Of a stretch of DNA of 31,267 bases, positions 1 through 11,477 are shown one piece after another. The stretch spans positions 2,501 to 33,767 of the forward strand of contig ADNK01001096.1 in the NCBI GenBank assembly GCA_000320545.1, written 5' to 3'. The translations under genes were made by a program, and so were the position numbers. The notes below the pieces were generated by a model. That model did no database searches and was not told the origin of the DNA. It saw nothing but the letters and a program-made list of their open reading frames with translations. The DNA is from Bigelowiella natans CCMP2755. Its lineage: Eukaryota > Cercozoa > Chlorarachniophyceae. Within the stretch, counting starts at the first letter, position 1, and each line of letters starts with the position of its first letter.

Positions 1-311
1 ATCCTTCATTGCTTCTCTCGTCGATGAGAGAGCTCTTGATCCGGTCCACGCACTTGTCAATGGGACCGAAATACCTATTTGTCAGGCAGGGGAGGGGGAG
101 GGAGGGAGGGAGATAGAGAGGGAGAACACTTATTGATAATGGCGTGGAGAGTAGATTGGGAGAAATGTGGGGAGAGCATTGCTGCCTGGCTTGCCAATAC
201 TACTAATCGCAGCTGCGTATGACTATCAGCATGAGGAAACATTCATTCTCATCGGTTTACTTACTTTAGAAAGTCGAGGATCTCTATAGCGCTGATAACC
301 CCGTCCCCATT
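1..311 (-). CDS. EF-hand protein, partial (runs off left edge)
   Basis: Two minus-strand exons join in phase. The exon at 265-311 follows a TTCCATCAG acceptor and ends at a GTAAGT donor. The exon at 74 down to 1 follows AAATAG. The first encodes NGDGVISAIEILDFLK, which holds the core of a calcium-binding EF-hand loop (N-G-D-G-x-I, with the closing Glu six residues after the glycine). The next exon continues YFGPIDKCVDRIK and then leaves the window. The intron at 75-264 carries a GGGA-rich stretch. Only about 40 residues are visible, so the overall protein (calmodulin-like sensor, kinase or other) cannot be named. Upstream exons beyond 311 were not resolved, although weakly coding stretches exist on this strand between 330 and 470. 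Confidence 0.5.
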
Positions 312-730
312 CTGATGGAAGGGAAACGCAAAACACGAACAACGCGCAAAAAGTCTACTCAGCAAAAGTAGCAAACGGGATGCTCCATCATCTTCTGCAT
401 CACCCAAATTGATGGCTATTCATCTACTCTTCTCCCCACGAACCTTATCGATGATTTTGGCGATTGTATTGTAAATGACGTCTATCGTTTGCTTGCCGAC
501 TAAATGCCTAGATTCGCACAAACATATTTTCCATGATTACATCAATAGTCAGTTGTGTGCATTAATGAATTCCTTTACGTTTGTTTGTTGGAGTGTAGGA
601 GGGCATCGATCATTTGAGAGCTCGGAACGCTGTGTGTGGAGGCGCCAAAATGCCGGATCCAGAAGTCTCTTGCACCCTTATTCTCCTCTAATATGCTTCG
701 AACCTACAGTTTCATTAAGATGTGATATGC

Positions 731-769
<39 letters not shown>

Positions 770-781
770 AAATATATTTAT

Positions 782-843
<62 letters not shown>

Positions 844-1125
844 CCCGTTTGACAGATGTTTTTTGAGAACATAGAAACCCACATCAAATGTTCGAGCCTT
901 CCTCAGTTGATTTTGAAGTGCGGCGAAATCCCGCAGGGTATCGTAGAACTTACGGAGCTTCTTCATATACCTAGTAGAAATGCTCGTCAGTGGATAGAAT
1001 ATCCACGAGGAATAACCCTGTGCAACAACTTACTTTTCGAGTTCAGAGTCGTGGGTCCTGTTCACATATAACAGTGTTGTCAGTATTCGCTTATAACCCT
1101 GAAAAGATAAGTGTGAGGTCTAGCT
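312..1125. other. Intergenic or unresolved 5' region of the EF-hand gene
   Basis: No exon could be supported here. The stretch may hold further 5' exons of the EF-hand gene on the minus strand (weak candidates at about 330-470) and the 3' flank of the small membrane protein gene. It contains a long compound CA/TA microsatellite. The open frames across that repeat are repeat artefacts. Confidence 0.4.
731..840. repeat. Compound (CA)n-(CA)n-(TA)n microsatellite
   Basis: There are about 18 CA units at 732-767, a short interruption, a second CA tract at 782-801, then about 19 TA units to 840. This is read directly from the sequence. Confidence 0.95.
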
Positions 1126-1753
1126 TTACCCTCGCCATGCATTGATGAATTCAATCACAATCTGGTGTTGGTTTGTTGTCCAGATAAGAAATATAATCAG
1201 CGCAAAGCCGAGAAGGTAGAGGAGTAGGTATCCATTTCTTGAGAAGTAGACAAATGTATATGGTCCGATTGCCACCACCACAGGCTTGAAAATTTGGACG
1301 TAAGTTAACCATGATAACGCTCGTCCACCATCGAGACCGTACTTTGCCTCCACAAATTTGTAAAACTTCCGCATGTCGGTTTTGATCTTGGCAATCTTGG
1401 CCTCGACATCCTTAGGAAGCTCGATGTTCTTGCTAAGGTCCTCAACAGCTTCAATTTGGCCCTTTACCTATCATCATTTGTAGCACTAGTCATATATTCA
1501 TTCCGACATGATATAAACCATGGTTTCCCCTCCATATGTTCTTCTGGACTGGAAGTACAACAAGATTCATCGTCTATCTCCTCCTACAACATCGCTATAA
1601 CCGGAAGATTGCCACCTTTTTCCATTCTTCAAGAAATTCAGTTACAATAGAGCGTTCGCCTTCATCCTTCAACTTGGTGAGCGTCTGCTGCCCGAGCTTC
1701 ATGAGCTCGGAGAACGAGAGCTCACCCTTGCCCTTGCCCTTTCCCTTCCCCAT
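1126..1753 (-). CDS. Small lysine-rich membrane protein, two exons
   Basis: Exon 1 is 1616-1753 (46 codons) and exon 2 is 1126-1461 (111 codons plus TAA). The donor is AAAAAG|GTGGC and the acceptor is GGTAAAG|GGCC, in phase 0. The predicted protein has 157 residues. It starts with four Gly-Lys repeats (MGKGKGKGKG), continues with a charged helical half of about 100 residues, and has hydrophobic segments near residues 108-120 and 125-146 (YLLLYLLGFALIIFLIW), ending IEFINAWRG. There is no obvious cleavable signal peptide, so a tail-anchored or hairpin membrane topology is plausible. I do not recognise the family. The clean splice and single reading frame support a real gene. It lies head-to-head with the zinc-motif gene across about 1.4 kb. 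Confidence 0.72.
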
Positions 1754-3168
1754 TCCGACGAGTTTCAGATTTATAATCTACTGACTATACTCTTCATTTA
1801 ATTAAATTATGGATATTTTATGAATATTATGACATAATTTTCTTTATTCAAGAAATATTGGAGGATACACTTGAATAGATTTAGAATCTATTTGCATTAT
1901 TGTAACATTGGTCAGATCATAACTGGTATTTGTCCCTTGATTTCGATATACTATTTTTTAAGAGTATGAAATAACACATTCTTCTAATCAAACTTCAGAT
2001 CGGAGATTATTCAAAGTTCTTCGATGTTCTTATATTTGAATATTGATTTTCTGTATAGTAATTAATACATCCAATATTTATCCGCATCTGGCTTCCTATA
2101 CTCTGTTGAAATGGTAAAACATGCTGACAACACAAAATGAAACAGTGACACTATGACTTGCAGACAACCTTAATTTTTTGTCCCAAGAAATGTATAATAA
2201 TTAAGGTATTAAAAATATGTTGCCTGTTTACATTTAAAAAATAATAGGGAATAAAATATCAAATTGTATTGTCGTATGTAAATTACTTATTGTACTATTC
2301 AAACTTATGAATATAGATGAATATTTATAATTCTGAACCTTTTTCCGGGTTAATAAATTATATATTTTCAGTCCCATTTGGACAATTCTGCTTAAAATGT
2401 ATTCATGAGAATAGAGTATTATACCCCATCTAAGCATATATGGATCACTAATGTAAAAAATATTATCCTTTTCTTTCATTTCTTCATCTATATTTCGTTT
2501 CAAAAATCTAAAAAATAAATTAAGAGCTATATGTTATGAAATTGGAAAATTATTTATTCAACACTACCTTTATTTAATGTAAAACTACCCTTCATTGATT
2601 TATTTGTGACACATTTTCTCTGTTATATGTTTTTTTCCTTCATTGCAATGTACTTACTATTGCCGCCCCGGTAGGAAAAGTTCAAGTTGCTTGCGCTGAC
2701 GGAGCTAGGTTGCATCACACGCCCCCTCCCCTAAGGCAACTCGTCCCTCTTCAGAACGCCTAGCTACCTAGCTTTAAGAATTCGCATTTGTTTCCCTTAA
2801 ATTCTCCCGGGGGGGTTCCGAAGGAGGGAGAAGGAGTTGGAGGGAGGCGGTTCCGTAAGGAGGGGCCGCATTATTTTTTTATCGCGAAATTGTGAGTCGG
2901 ATGGCGGCCGCATTGTTTTAACTAGGTTCTGCCGAATTACTCAATTGTGAGTATTGAGGCGGCCTCCCGCCCCGACCGATGTTTTGATTTTTCCCGAAAC
3001 TTTTTTCTAATCTTCTCTCCCGCGAGGGCCTTCCGGTGGTGCTCTTTCTCCGCCCCGGCCGGCCATACTCCCCTCTCTGTTTTTCTTGCCTTTTCGTGGC
3101 CGCCTTCCAGATCCACAGACGTTTTCCCATTGCCCCCGCCTATTCTGAAGCTCGCTCCCAACATACAG
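1754..3168. promoter_or_regulatory. Divergent intergenic region with an AT-rich half and a GC-rich half
   Basis: This lies between the starts of the 1126-1753 (-) gene and the 3169-5796 (+) gene, so it should hold both promoters. Positions 1790-2640 are strongly AT-rich. After about 2680 the sequence turns GC-rich, with G-runs near 2808-2870. No TATA box or known operator could be assigned with confidence. Confidence 0.4.
1790..2640. other. AT-rich island of about 850 bp
   Basis: Base composition shifts sharply here, with long A/T stretches and almost no GC-rich words, compared with both flanks. The longest open frame is on the minus strand (2234-2503). It has AT-biased codons and no recognisable domain, so it is not called a gene. 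The stretch could be a divergent promoter region or an inserted fragment of organelle DNA; neither is proven. Confidence 0.5.
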
Positions 3169-3971
3169 ATGAGTGGAATGCAAAACGGTGAAGAGCAAGG
3201 GGAGAAGCGCTCGCATGAGATGCTGGTAGGCAGTAAAAGATTTTCATCTGTTGCCTGCCGCTAAGATACTCTCACATCTCGCAATTAGGATATGGACAAT
3301 CCAGCTAAGCGGCAGCGTGTAGACGAAGGCCCTCCTCCCCCCCAACAGGAGACCATCGAACAAACCGAAATGGTGGTGCACCAGGTCGAGGAATTAGAGA
3401 AGGAAATAAATTAACTCTCGGTCCCCGAACTGAACGTGGTTTTCTCTGACTTTCGAATATTTAGCGTGCACCGAAACCAAGCCCCTCTGGAAAGCAATCG
3501 ATGAGGTGCCAAGTGTGTATCCGTGCGAAAAAGGGCGGTTGCGGGACAGAAAAAGCAGTTTATCGTTGTCTTCGGCGTCCTGGAGGACCTCGGGCTGCGC
3601 AATCGGGGACGGGATATCGGGTGCGGCTTCATTTTTCAGTATCCTCTTGTTCGTACGTGACACTAATTATAAGTCTGTGTTACACCACAGAATGACTCGA
3701 AAGAGGACACACGTAGAAAGTCTAAGAGGTTGATTACTACGTTGACTGACAAAGACCTGAACAGTAATTGAGTAGTTGTGTACGCTCAGGGATGATGGTG
3801 TTTGGTTGAGTGCGAATACCCGCGTTCACGCAAAGTTCAACGTAGGAACCAATCTGTTAGCCAGCATGTACCAAGAACAAGGAAATGGCGCTTTTTGTTG
3901 TTGAGGAACCGGAAGGGTTAAGGAAGGAAGCGTGTGTTAAATTCTTGTGTGTGTGCCTTGTTTGAGCATGC

Positions 3972-4006
<35 letters not shown>

Positions 4007-5614
4007 CGCGCTCTCAGGGTTCTTGGCAAACTGGAGTTATAATGAGGGTCCATAGGCACAAGACTACCCCGTATAAAAACACATACTGAAGTGCAGGGAG
4101 AAAATCTCGTGCTTCTTATTCCTACTGGGATCTTCATATTGACGGTTCCCTACTTCGCAGGTACGGAATCAAGCTGGACGAGGACAAAGACAACAATAAT
4201 CTCCTGTGGGTTGTCAAAGGCTGTGCGTTCAAAGAAGGAAGTAATCGTAACCCGCCAGATAAAATACAATTTGTTCGTTTGTTGGGTGTGGATGCTGAAG
4301 GATATTATCGTTGCGGAAATGTGTTCTTATTGTTGTAGGTGGGGTTCCACAAGACTTCATCGAGGGTGAGACGGAGGGCCGCAAGGAAGACGAAGCCATC
4401 AGCGCAGAGGAAGAGAACAAAGCCAGGCTTGTAGCTCAGCAGCTACAGGCCAATCCACTAATGTCTTTGCCGCCCGAAGTGGCGTACAACGTATGTAACT
4501 TCATCATTTTTAAGCACGAGGCATCAGACATTGTCGCAGTCGCCGCGCAAATCTTAGTTCTCGCCGCCATGTTCTCTTTTCCCAAACACTTTCTCCCGTG
4601 TGCATCATCTCTCCTTTGGAACATCTAGGTTTTGCAGCAGATCCACCCCGGCAAGTTCCAAGCTGTTGTACGAGATGCTCAGACAGGTAAATATGGGTTA
4701 GTTGCTTTGCTAGCCATTTCCCTCTGTACTTATCCGTCCCCCCCCCCCCCCCCCCCCCCCTTTCCTTAAGGTGGTGTGAAGCTCTGCAGGAAGTGCAATC
4801 AGCCCGCCCTTCCAGGCAACTACGGGTTCTGCGCAATGCATAGGCAGCCACGAAGTCGCGGTGCTGGCAAAGACGGCCCTATGGGCCAGCAGTTACGCTC
4901 CATGCCCTTTCCTGGCGGGTTCCCTTTCGCAGGCGCCGCAGCCGGGACCATATTACACCGTATCCTTCAAGCACAACAACAAGCTGCAGCAGCAGCTGCT
5001 GGTGGGGTCGCCATAGCCTCCGCCACTTCGGCAGCCACAGCTCCAGGGACGGCGCACGTTGGTGTTCCGAGCATAATGGCAGGCATGCCAGCATTCCCTT
5101 TCCCCACCCACACCGCGCCCGATGGCACCCCGATTGCAACTGCCACCGCGGCCCCCCCCCACCCCATGATGATGCCTCTGCCCCCACCCCCGCCTAACAT
5201 GCCTCGCGGCAGCAACGACATCCCCGTTGTCTACGGGACGACCGTCACCGCAGACTTCATCCCCCCCGGCCTCCCGGGCACAACTGCTACAGCGATTCCT
5301 GAGACTGAGGCGGAGGTGGTTCCTGTGTCCGTTTCGGGTGCGGCGGGGACGAGTGCGGAGACCTCCGATCTGAAGGTCCCCACTGCTGAGGCCAAGCCGG
5401 TTGAGATCCAGCCTGCTGTCGCTAGGTAAAGAAGCCTGTGAGATGCATACTCTTATTACTCTTATTGCCAAGTACTTACCATTTTCCGGTGAAATGTTCG
5501 ACGGTTATATGCCCACGAGTGTTTGTAACGTATCAAAGAACGTCGGGGATGAAGGTTGGGGGAGGGGGGTGGGAAGGGCGCACCTCAATTTGTACAACGG
5601 TGTTCCTAGCACTA

Positions 5615-5659
<45 letters not shown>

Positions 5660-5796
5660 TTGTTTTGTTCATTTGTCTTTGCTCTTTGACGACACATCTA
5701 TGTAGTGATGTCAAGCTGGAGACGCCAGAAGGAAAGGGAGGCTACGATATCTATTCGATGAACAGTTTTCTCTCTGGAAAACCGCAGCAACAGTGA
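3169..5796 (+). CDS. Probable nuclear protein with two Cys-rich zinc-finger-like motifs, nine exons
   Basis: The model joins 3169-3225, 3289-3384, 3465-3620, 3691-3728, 4161-4240, 4339-4490, 4629-4686, 4771-5425 and 5706-5796. It gives 460 residues, with every junction in phase. The start is the first ATG after the GC-rich leader. Near residues 20-35 lies a basic, NLS-like stretch (AKRQR). Around residues 63-90 is motif 1, C-x2-C-x7-CGT-x6-C-LRR. Around residues 182-198 is motif 2, C-x2-C-x12-C-x2-H (CRKCNQ...YGFCAMHR). The rest of exon 8 is Pro/Ala-rich with a Gln-Ala run (QAQQQAAAAAA). This looks like a DNA-binding or chromatin protein. Motif 2 resembles the zf-C3Hc3H type seen in INO80/KANSL subunits, but only loosely. 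The donor of exon 2 (CAG|GTCGAG) is weak. Without the last splice the frame stops at 5429. Confidence 0.75.
3971..4011. repeat. (TG)n-(CG)n microsatellite in intron 4
   Basis: About 14 TG units run into about 6 CG units, then CTCTC. The tract lies in the 432-nt intron at 3729-4160 of the zinc-motif gene. Confidence 0.9.
4739..4760. repeat. Poly-C run just before a 3' splice site
   Basis: Some 22 consecutive C lie 10 nt upstream of the TTTCCTTAAG acceptor of exon 8 of the zinc-motif gene. The run acts as, or replaces, the polypyrimidine tract. Confidence 0.9.
5619..5659. repeat. (TA)n-(CA)n microsatellite in intron 8
   Basis: About 16 TA units followed by CACACACA lie inside the intron at 5426-5705 of the zinc-motif gene. 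Confidence 0.9.
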
Positions 5797-6721
5797 ATTT
5801 GCTCACGTTCCCAGATAAAGCACGGACACACACAGACACAATATTACGTGCGGTAACCACGAAAAATCTGATTGTATCAGAATGGCAGATATCCATCCAA
5901 ATTAGGCAGCGCACGTTATGCAATGCATTATCTCGTCGTACATTACTCTTCATCAAGAACATCTGAAAATACATCAGCCTCTACACTAGAAACTGCTATG
6001 TGTCCTGGAAATCATTGTAAACTGATGTGTTGTCATATACAGAGCGCCACTTACACGCATTGCACATAGCCTTGTAACTTTGTACGTAGCTAGACATCAT
6101 GTTATGTACACAGTTAACCACAAGTGCATGCACCAAACATGCTATTAGTCTGTACATCTATGTTTGTCCACAGTTTGCTGAATGTTGATGTGATCATGTT
6201 CATTGCTATTTGTAGCAGCTGAATGAAAGCAGACATAGCAGATAGCTTCTAGAGTTGTCATGCACCAGCAAAATGCTAATAAATGCATTGCACATCTAGA
6301 TATGTATCGTAGAACCATGCAACATGCGAAAAAAGTAAGAAATACAATTTGAGCGCTGTAGCTGTAGCTTTCTAGCGTTGCACAGCTACATTACGATGAC
6401 AATTGAAAAAGTTCAATTGATTAAGTACACCCGTCTCATATATAGTATAATACTATGTCTATAGCGCCGCCGAAATGGCCTATCATTTATCATTGCCACG
6501 CATGGCCAAGCCAACATTCTGACATTTTGCTTCGCTTGCTCCTTATAATCATTTCTATCAAATAAAAATTGTAATTCAAATTCATGGTTCATCACATTTC
6601 TTTTCCATCTCTAATCGAGATGCCTGAATAGTGCAGCTGAGCACACACCGCAGGCTACATACTGAGCTTTAGATAGTCGTAAAAATTTTTTTTCCTTTGT
6701 GTTTTCAGCGAAGTTATCGCT
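5797..6721. other. Intergenic region between convergent genes
   Basis: This is the shared 3' flank of the zinc-motif gene (+) and mysC (-). It is AT-leaning with repeated TGCA-type words (for example the word GCATTGCACAT near 6055 and 6283). No exon with credible splice signals or domain was seen on either strand. Frames such as 6413-6595 (-) look random. Confidence 0.6.
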
Positions 6722-8152
6722 TTAATCGCCTCCGACCTCTACTAGTTTCCCGATATTAAAATCTATTCGGACCCATTCTTTTCCGTGCCACAGGGCCTTG
6801 AGAAGCAACAATGGCACATGCCAGTGGTGCACCATTAGAAAGGGTAAGGGATCTTCAGGATGAAGCATTGCTTCCTTTCCGTTTGTAATCCGCCCCATGA
6901 TTTCTCGCATCTGAGCCATACTCCCTGCCTGTGTAAGGCGGAATAGTTCGTGGGCGAGCCAATATGTTGGCTTACTCGACTTGAGAGGCTCCGCGATCTC
7001 ATGGCTGCCCTTTGCAGGAGCTTCCAGGTAAGCATGTGCCAAACCTGGATGATCGTGGAATGTAGTTATTGCAGAGTGGGTCCGAGGATTGCATTCGATA
7101 GGAAACACGTCTCCGCCAGGGGTCTCGATGAAATCGAAGCTGGCCTGTCCTGTCAGCTTCATCTCCTCTGCAAGTTTCTGAACCCATTGGGTGATCTTCG
7201 GCTTGTCCACATTCTTGTAATTGACCTGGAATGCTGAAGACTCCGAGCAGCAGTGCAGAACTACTTTGCCATCGCGACAAAGGGAGTGGGAGCAGTATTC
7301 CTTACCCTTCACAAATTCCTGCAACACCCACGGTTTCGCTTTCGTGATAGGAAGCTTGAAGGCGAACTCCTTGATATTGGGACACGGCAGTCTCGTCAAA
7401 TCTAGGCGAGTCACAGAATCGTAGCATATCGACTTAATGATGTACTGACGACCAACGTGCTCTGGAGCCGAGAAGTCAAAGCTCGCCAGCTGCTCTGGAC
7501 TTGTGATCAGGTGAACCTGCGGGGCAGGCAACCCAAGCGCTCTGGCTTTCGCGCAGAAGAGATACTTATCATCAAGCGTTCTGCAATCATCATAGTCAAA
7601 GTGCAGCACCTCGCAGTGTTTCTGGAGCCTTTCCTTCGCCATCGCAGAGTATACGCTACTTGCTGGGGAGGATACGGGAACGAAGATATCAACGTTCTCT
7701 TCAATAGCCAAGTCGACTAGTGCTTTGGCGTAGCCCTCGGGATCTTTCTCAGGAGCCGGAACCGTGTGGAACTTAGACACCGCCCTAGAGTATCGATGTC
7801 CCGTCAGCCAGTACTTATGGCTCTCCACCATCACCACACGATGGCCAGCCTTCCAAAATAACCTTGCGAGCTGCAAGCACTTCGTCATCTTCGCTCCCGT
7901 AAGCATAACCGTTTTGACCTTGTTCGGTGGGCAATCCCCTTGTGGAGACTCTCCAAGGAGAGTGTGGTAGACGTACACCGTGCACGTCGCCAGCAGTGAC
8001 AGGGGCATGAGCAGCGTCAACACAAGTAGGGTTGCTACCGTTTTCAACGTCACCAGCCATTTTGGGGTGCTCTCCGGCTCTTCAAGCAACACCTGCTTTG
8101 GGTCCTCCTCCAAGAGGCTCATCTGAGACTTAGTATCTTCCAACCCTGGCAT
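6722..8152 (-). CDS. mysC: MysC-family ATP-grasp ligase (mycosporine-glycine synthase), intronless
   Basis: A single 476-codon frame with a clear start (MPGLEDTKSQ). MysC joins glycine to 4-deoxygadusol in an ATP-dependent step, giving mycosporine-glycine. Residues about 30-66 form a membrane segment (TLLVLTLLMPLSLLA), which cyanobacterial MysC also has. The N-terminal Rossmann-like part shows LTGAKMTKCLQLAR and ESHKYWLTGHRYS. The ATP-grasp core shows WVLQEFVKGKEYCSHS and FDFIETPGGDVFPIECNPRT, carrying the metal-binding Glu and Asn. The tail ends IDFNIGKLVEVGGD, the typical MysC C-terminus. Similarity therefore covers the whole protein, including length. Alternatives are carbamoyl-phosphate-synthase-like or other ATP-grasp proteins, but the family-specific motifs argue against them. 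It has no introns although its neighbours are intron-rich. It is divergent from the transporter gene. Confidence 0.92.
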   Translation of the reverse strand: MPGLEDTKSQMSLLEEDPKQVLLEEPESTPKWLVTLKTVATLLVLTLLMPLSLLATCTVYVYHTLLGESPQGDCPPNKVKTVMLTGAKMTKCLQLARLFWKAGHRVVMVESHKYWLTGHRYSRAVSKFHTVPAPEKDPEGYAKALVDLAIEENVDIFVPVSSPASSVYSAMAKERLQKHCEVLHFDYDDCRTLDDKYLFCAKARALGLPAPQVHLITSPEQLASFDFSAPEHVGRQYIIKSICYDSVTRLDLTRLPCPNIKEFAFKLPITKAKPWVLQEFVKGKEYCSHSLCRDGKVVLHCCSESSAFQVNYKNVDKPKITQWVQKLAEEMKLTGQASFDFIETPGGDVFPIECNPRTHSAITTFHDHPGLAHAYLEAPAKGSHEIAEPLKSSKPTYWLAHELFRLTQAGSMAQMREIMGRITNGKEAMLHPEDPLPFLMVHHWHVPLLLLKALWHGKEWVRIDFNIGKLVEVGGD

Positions 8153-8767
8153 TTTATGGTGGTCCGGTATGGCGCAGATTCACAGGACGAGAGCGGCTCG
8201 AAATATGCGGAGGAGATAAGGTCCGGACTATTTCATGCCGTCGTCGAAAGGTTCCTAGATGTCGCATGGGCGATTAAGCCTTCGTTCCACCACGGAGGAG
8301 TCACGGACGCATTTCTGTGGTCGGGCACATTCGACCTCGGAGGAGAAAAAGTAAAAGAAGTGTGGTCGCCTCGATCTAAACCCTAAAAATCCTGTGAAGC
8401 GAGTTCGAGTCTGCCAGCACGCTGGGACGATCTTAGGCAAAATCTCCTTGAGAACAAAAGGGCCGCAACGCAAAATATCTCAAAATATCTCCAGGAAAGT
8501 TGAAAACGGCACCGTATTTTCGCGGAAACCAAGCCCTTAAGGCGAATTCATGGTTGTCGCTGGCAACTCTCCTGGAATGGGGGCATGTAGGAGCCTTTTC
8601 CAGCCACAGAAAACTCTCCGCAGGCACTGAGGAGTCGACTTATTAGGCGATCTTAACCATGCATCTCTTCTTCGGCCCGATGCGAAAAAATCTTTCCGTA
8701 GCGCTACGCACGTGCGTTATCTGCAAGGCGTGTACTCTTGGCCACACAGTGCCTGGCACAAATCACG
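8153..8767. promoter_or_regulatory. Divergent promoter region mysC / transporter
   Basis: This is a 615-bp interval between the start codons of mysC (-) and the EamA transporter (+). It is GC-balanced and lacks microsatellites, unlike most other non-coding DNA here, which fits a regulatory region. No known box was identified. It shares the short words GTGTGGTCGC and TCCAGGAAA with the mysD/SnoaL interval, which could be chance. Confidence 0.5.
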
Positions 8768-11437
8768 ATGTCCGGGACATTGGATCGCCAATCGACGGCC
8801 ATCGAAGTGGGGCCCCTTATCCGTAAGCAGAGTGTGGCTCCTTCCGAACGCGTCGACTTCGACAATCCGCCGAAATCAGAGCAGGTCGTAGTGCCATGGG
8901 CGTTACCCTCCGTGCGAATGAAGAACACTGAAAACGATCCTATTATTCCTAGGTGAAAGGGATTATTGCAATTCTTGTGGGTGGCTTGATATTCTCAGCA
9001 TCCTCGGCGTTGGTCCATTTCTCGGCAAGGATTCCTCCTATGCAGCACCTCGTGTTCCGCTCTATATTCGGGGTGAGTCAGCTGCCACATCTTTCCCATG
9101 GAATTTTTTGTTCTTCGATATACCCTCCAATATTTTGTGTGATATCAGATTATAGTTGTCGGCGCCAGCCTTCTATGGCAGGGCAAGCCGTTGCTCGGTA
9201 ACCATTTCCTCTCACTATCTTTGATGTGGAGAGTGGTTATTCAAAGCTCGTCTAAATTAATCTCGTTTTCCCCAACAGGTCAAGGGAAGGCCATGCCGTG
9301 GATTCACTTCCGAGGCTTGATTACTGGGCCAGCGCTTTGGTAACATTAATTGTCGCTTCACGATTGATTTTCGCTCCACGATTGATTTTCGCCCCAAATT
9401 ACATAAGCTCTTCCACCCTTGGTCTCCCCTTGCTTACAGTGTGTACTTTTTCGCGTTTGAATGGCTACCCCCGGCGAACGCAGTCACGATTTATTCTGCA
9501 ACTGGGTATTGTTTACCGTAATAGTAGATGCGGGGGTGCTCTATTGTGGGAACTCAACGCGAATTATTCTTTTTTGGAACAGTGTTGTCATTTGCTGGGT
9601 ACACAAAGGCAGAGAGTAAACACTCAGCGGCCTCCTTTGTACATATCTACTGTGCGTATGAATGATTGCGTCCCGCTTCTACTTGGTGTGATATGATCGT
9701 AGAGGATTCACGCTGGTGATCAACCATATATTTCTTGGAGAGCTACTGACGTGGATCCATATACCGTGCGTGGCGCTCTCAGTGCTTGGAGCAACGTTGA
9801 TCGCGCAGCCGACTTTCTTGGTTGGCGACCTCGGTATGTAGCAGAGTAGCCTCCTGATACTCCCACATTTACGTCTTTTTTGCCGCTGCTCTTCGCGTGC
9901 CCTTACCCCTAACACTCCGAAAACATCCCTTCGTTGCTGTTCTGATTTGTTTGCCGTTACGGGGCATGATTAATGTTTGGATATCTACAGCTGAAACTGA
10001 TGCTGGAGGCTGGGAGTATCTTTTCGCTATTGGAGGTACATACAGTGCATGGATTTGTTGTCAAAGACTTGTCAGAGGATATCAAACTTAATCCCTCTCC
10101 CTTTTTTACCAACGCAGGAGCGCTATTTATGTCTACACAGGCGTTACCGGTGAGAGAGCAAAATCTTGCTGCACAAAAAGCTTCAGAGGCTGGGGGTGGA
10201 GGAGGGCATTTGCTATTTTTTGCTGCTCCTCCTGTTTCCTTGGCTGCTACAAAATGCGTGAATGTGCGTGTGCATGTTTGCATTTAGACCCGAGTTGTCT
10301 GCCGCTACGGTCGTTTCAACGAGGAGATGCTCTTCTCTCTCTCTGTCATTGGGTAGGAAATTGAGAGAGGCATTAAACGAGCGAGATAAGGAATAGGGCC
10401 ATTCATGTGTAGTTGTTTTCTCAAACCTCACGCTGATTTGCCCATCGAGGGAGCTTTTAATTTCGAATATATATCCTCCGTCTACTGGAACCTGCTCGTT
10501 CTAGTCGATTCATCATTTCCTACACGTTTTTCCCCTTACCCAGGCTGCTTTCAGGCCTCGGCGTCATGCTTTTCGATGCGAAGCGTTCCTGGGTTCTACC
10601 TCCTTATGACATCATGTAAGTGACCAGAATCCTCCCATTTGCATTGCTCTTTCTTTTCTATGCCTCTGGTTCTTGCTCTCCTCCTCCTCATCCTTTTCCA
10701 TCTGTGCTTTGTCGCAACACTGCAACCTCCTTTCTGATCCTACCCACTCATCTTCAAAACATATCCAAACAAACATAGGGAGTGGGTCTCCATTGCAGCA
10801 ATTAGTATCGGTGGGCTTGTTATTCAAGGTGATAGTGTACGAGAGGACAGACGTCGTTGTAGCGCAAGCGTACAACTTAGTATTCGTGTGAGATTGGTGT
10901 TTCTTCATGGTTTTGCCGGATCGCCGACTTTCTAAAGCCTACTACTGTTTTCAATAACCCTTGCCCTCTGCTACACATAACCCACATACTAGCCACGTGC
11001 AACTACGCCATGGAGCGCCTGGAGGGCGGAGTCGTCGGGCTTGTTGTGCCCTGTGAGGTAGTCGAGTCAAAAGACGACTACACAAGTGAAATACATAAGC
11101 AGAAGATCTGCACCCCGGTGCTCTTCGATGTAGCAGCAGTTTGCCTCCCCTCGATTCATATGCGAGCAGAGAGGCTGTGTTGTTTGTGGTGAGGCACTGA
11201 CGAATCAAACGCAGGCTTTTCAACACTTGCTCCTGCGAATAGATATCTCTCAGCTTGGCTCATATTTCCATTGTATCTACAGGTGATCTGGGCCTTCATG
11301 TGGCAGATCTGTGTATTCCACCACCCCACGAATTTCATGGCGGTGAGTAATTGCCACGACACGCAACGCAGTGTGCTCGTAGTGTCATTCACAACTCGAT
11401 GCTCCGCGAAGGGCCGAATCGAGCATTAAAACAAATA

Positions 11438-11477
<40 letters not shown>

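Noticed and set aside
4510-5471. Minus-strand frames of 84-172 residues under exon 8 of the zinc-motif gene
   Set aside because: They are antisense shadows of a GC-rich coding exon, and they cross its poly-C tract and splice sites.
6722-8152. Annotation of the ATP-grasp protein as carbamoyl-phosphate synthase or biotin carboxylase
   Set aside because: The length, N-terminal membrane segment, ESHKYWLTGHR motif and IDFNIGKLVEVGGD ending are those of MysC. Carbamoyl-phosphate synthase domains are absent.
8395-8425. GTTCGAGTC word resembling a tRNA T-loop
   Set aside because: The flanking bases do not form a T-stem or an acceptor stem, and no anticodon arm fits upstream.
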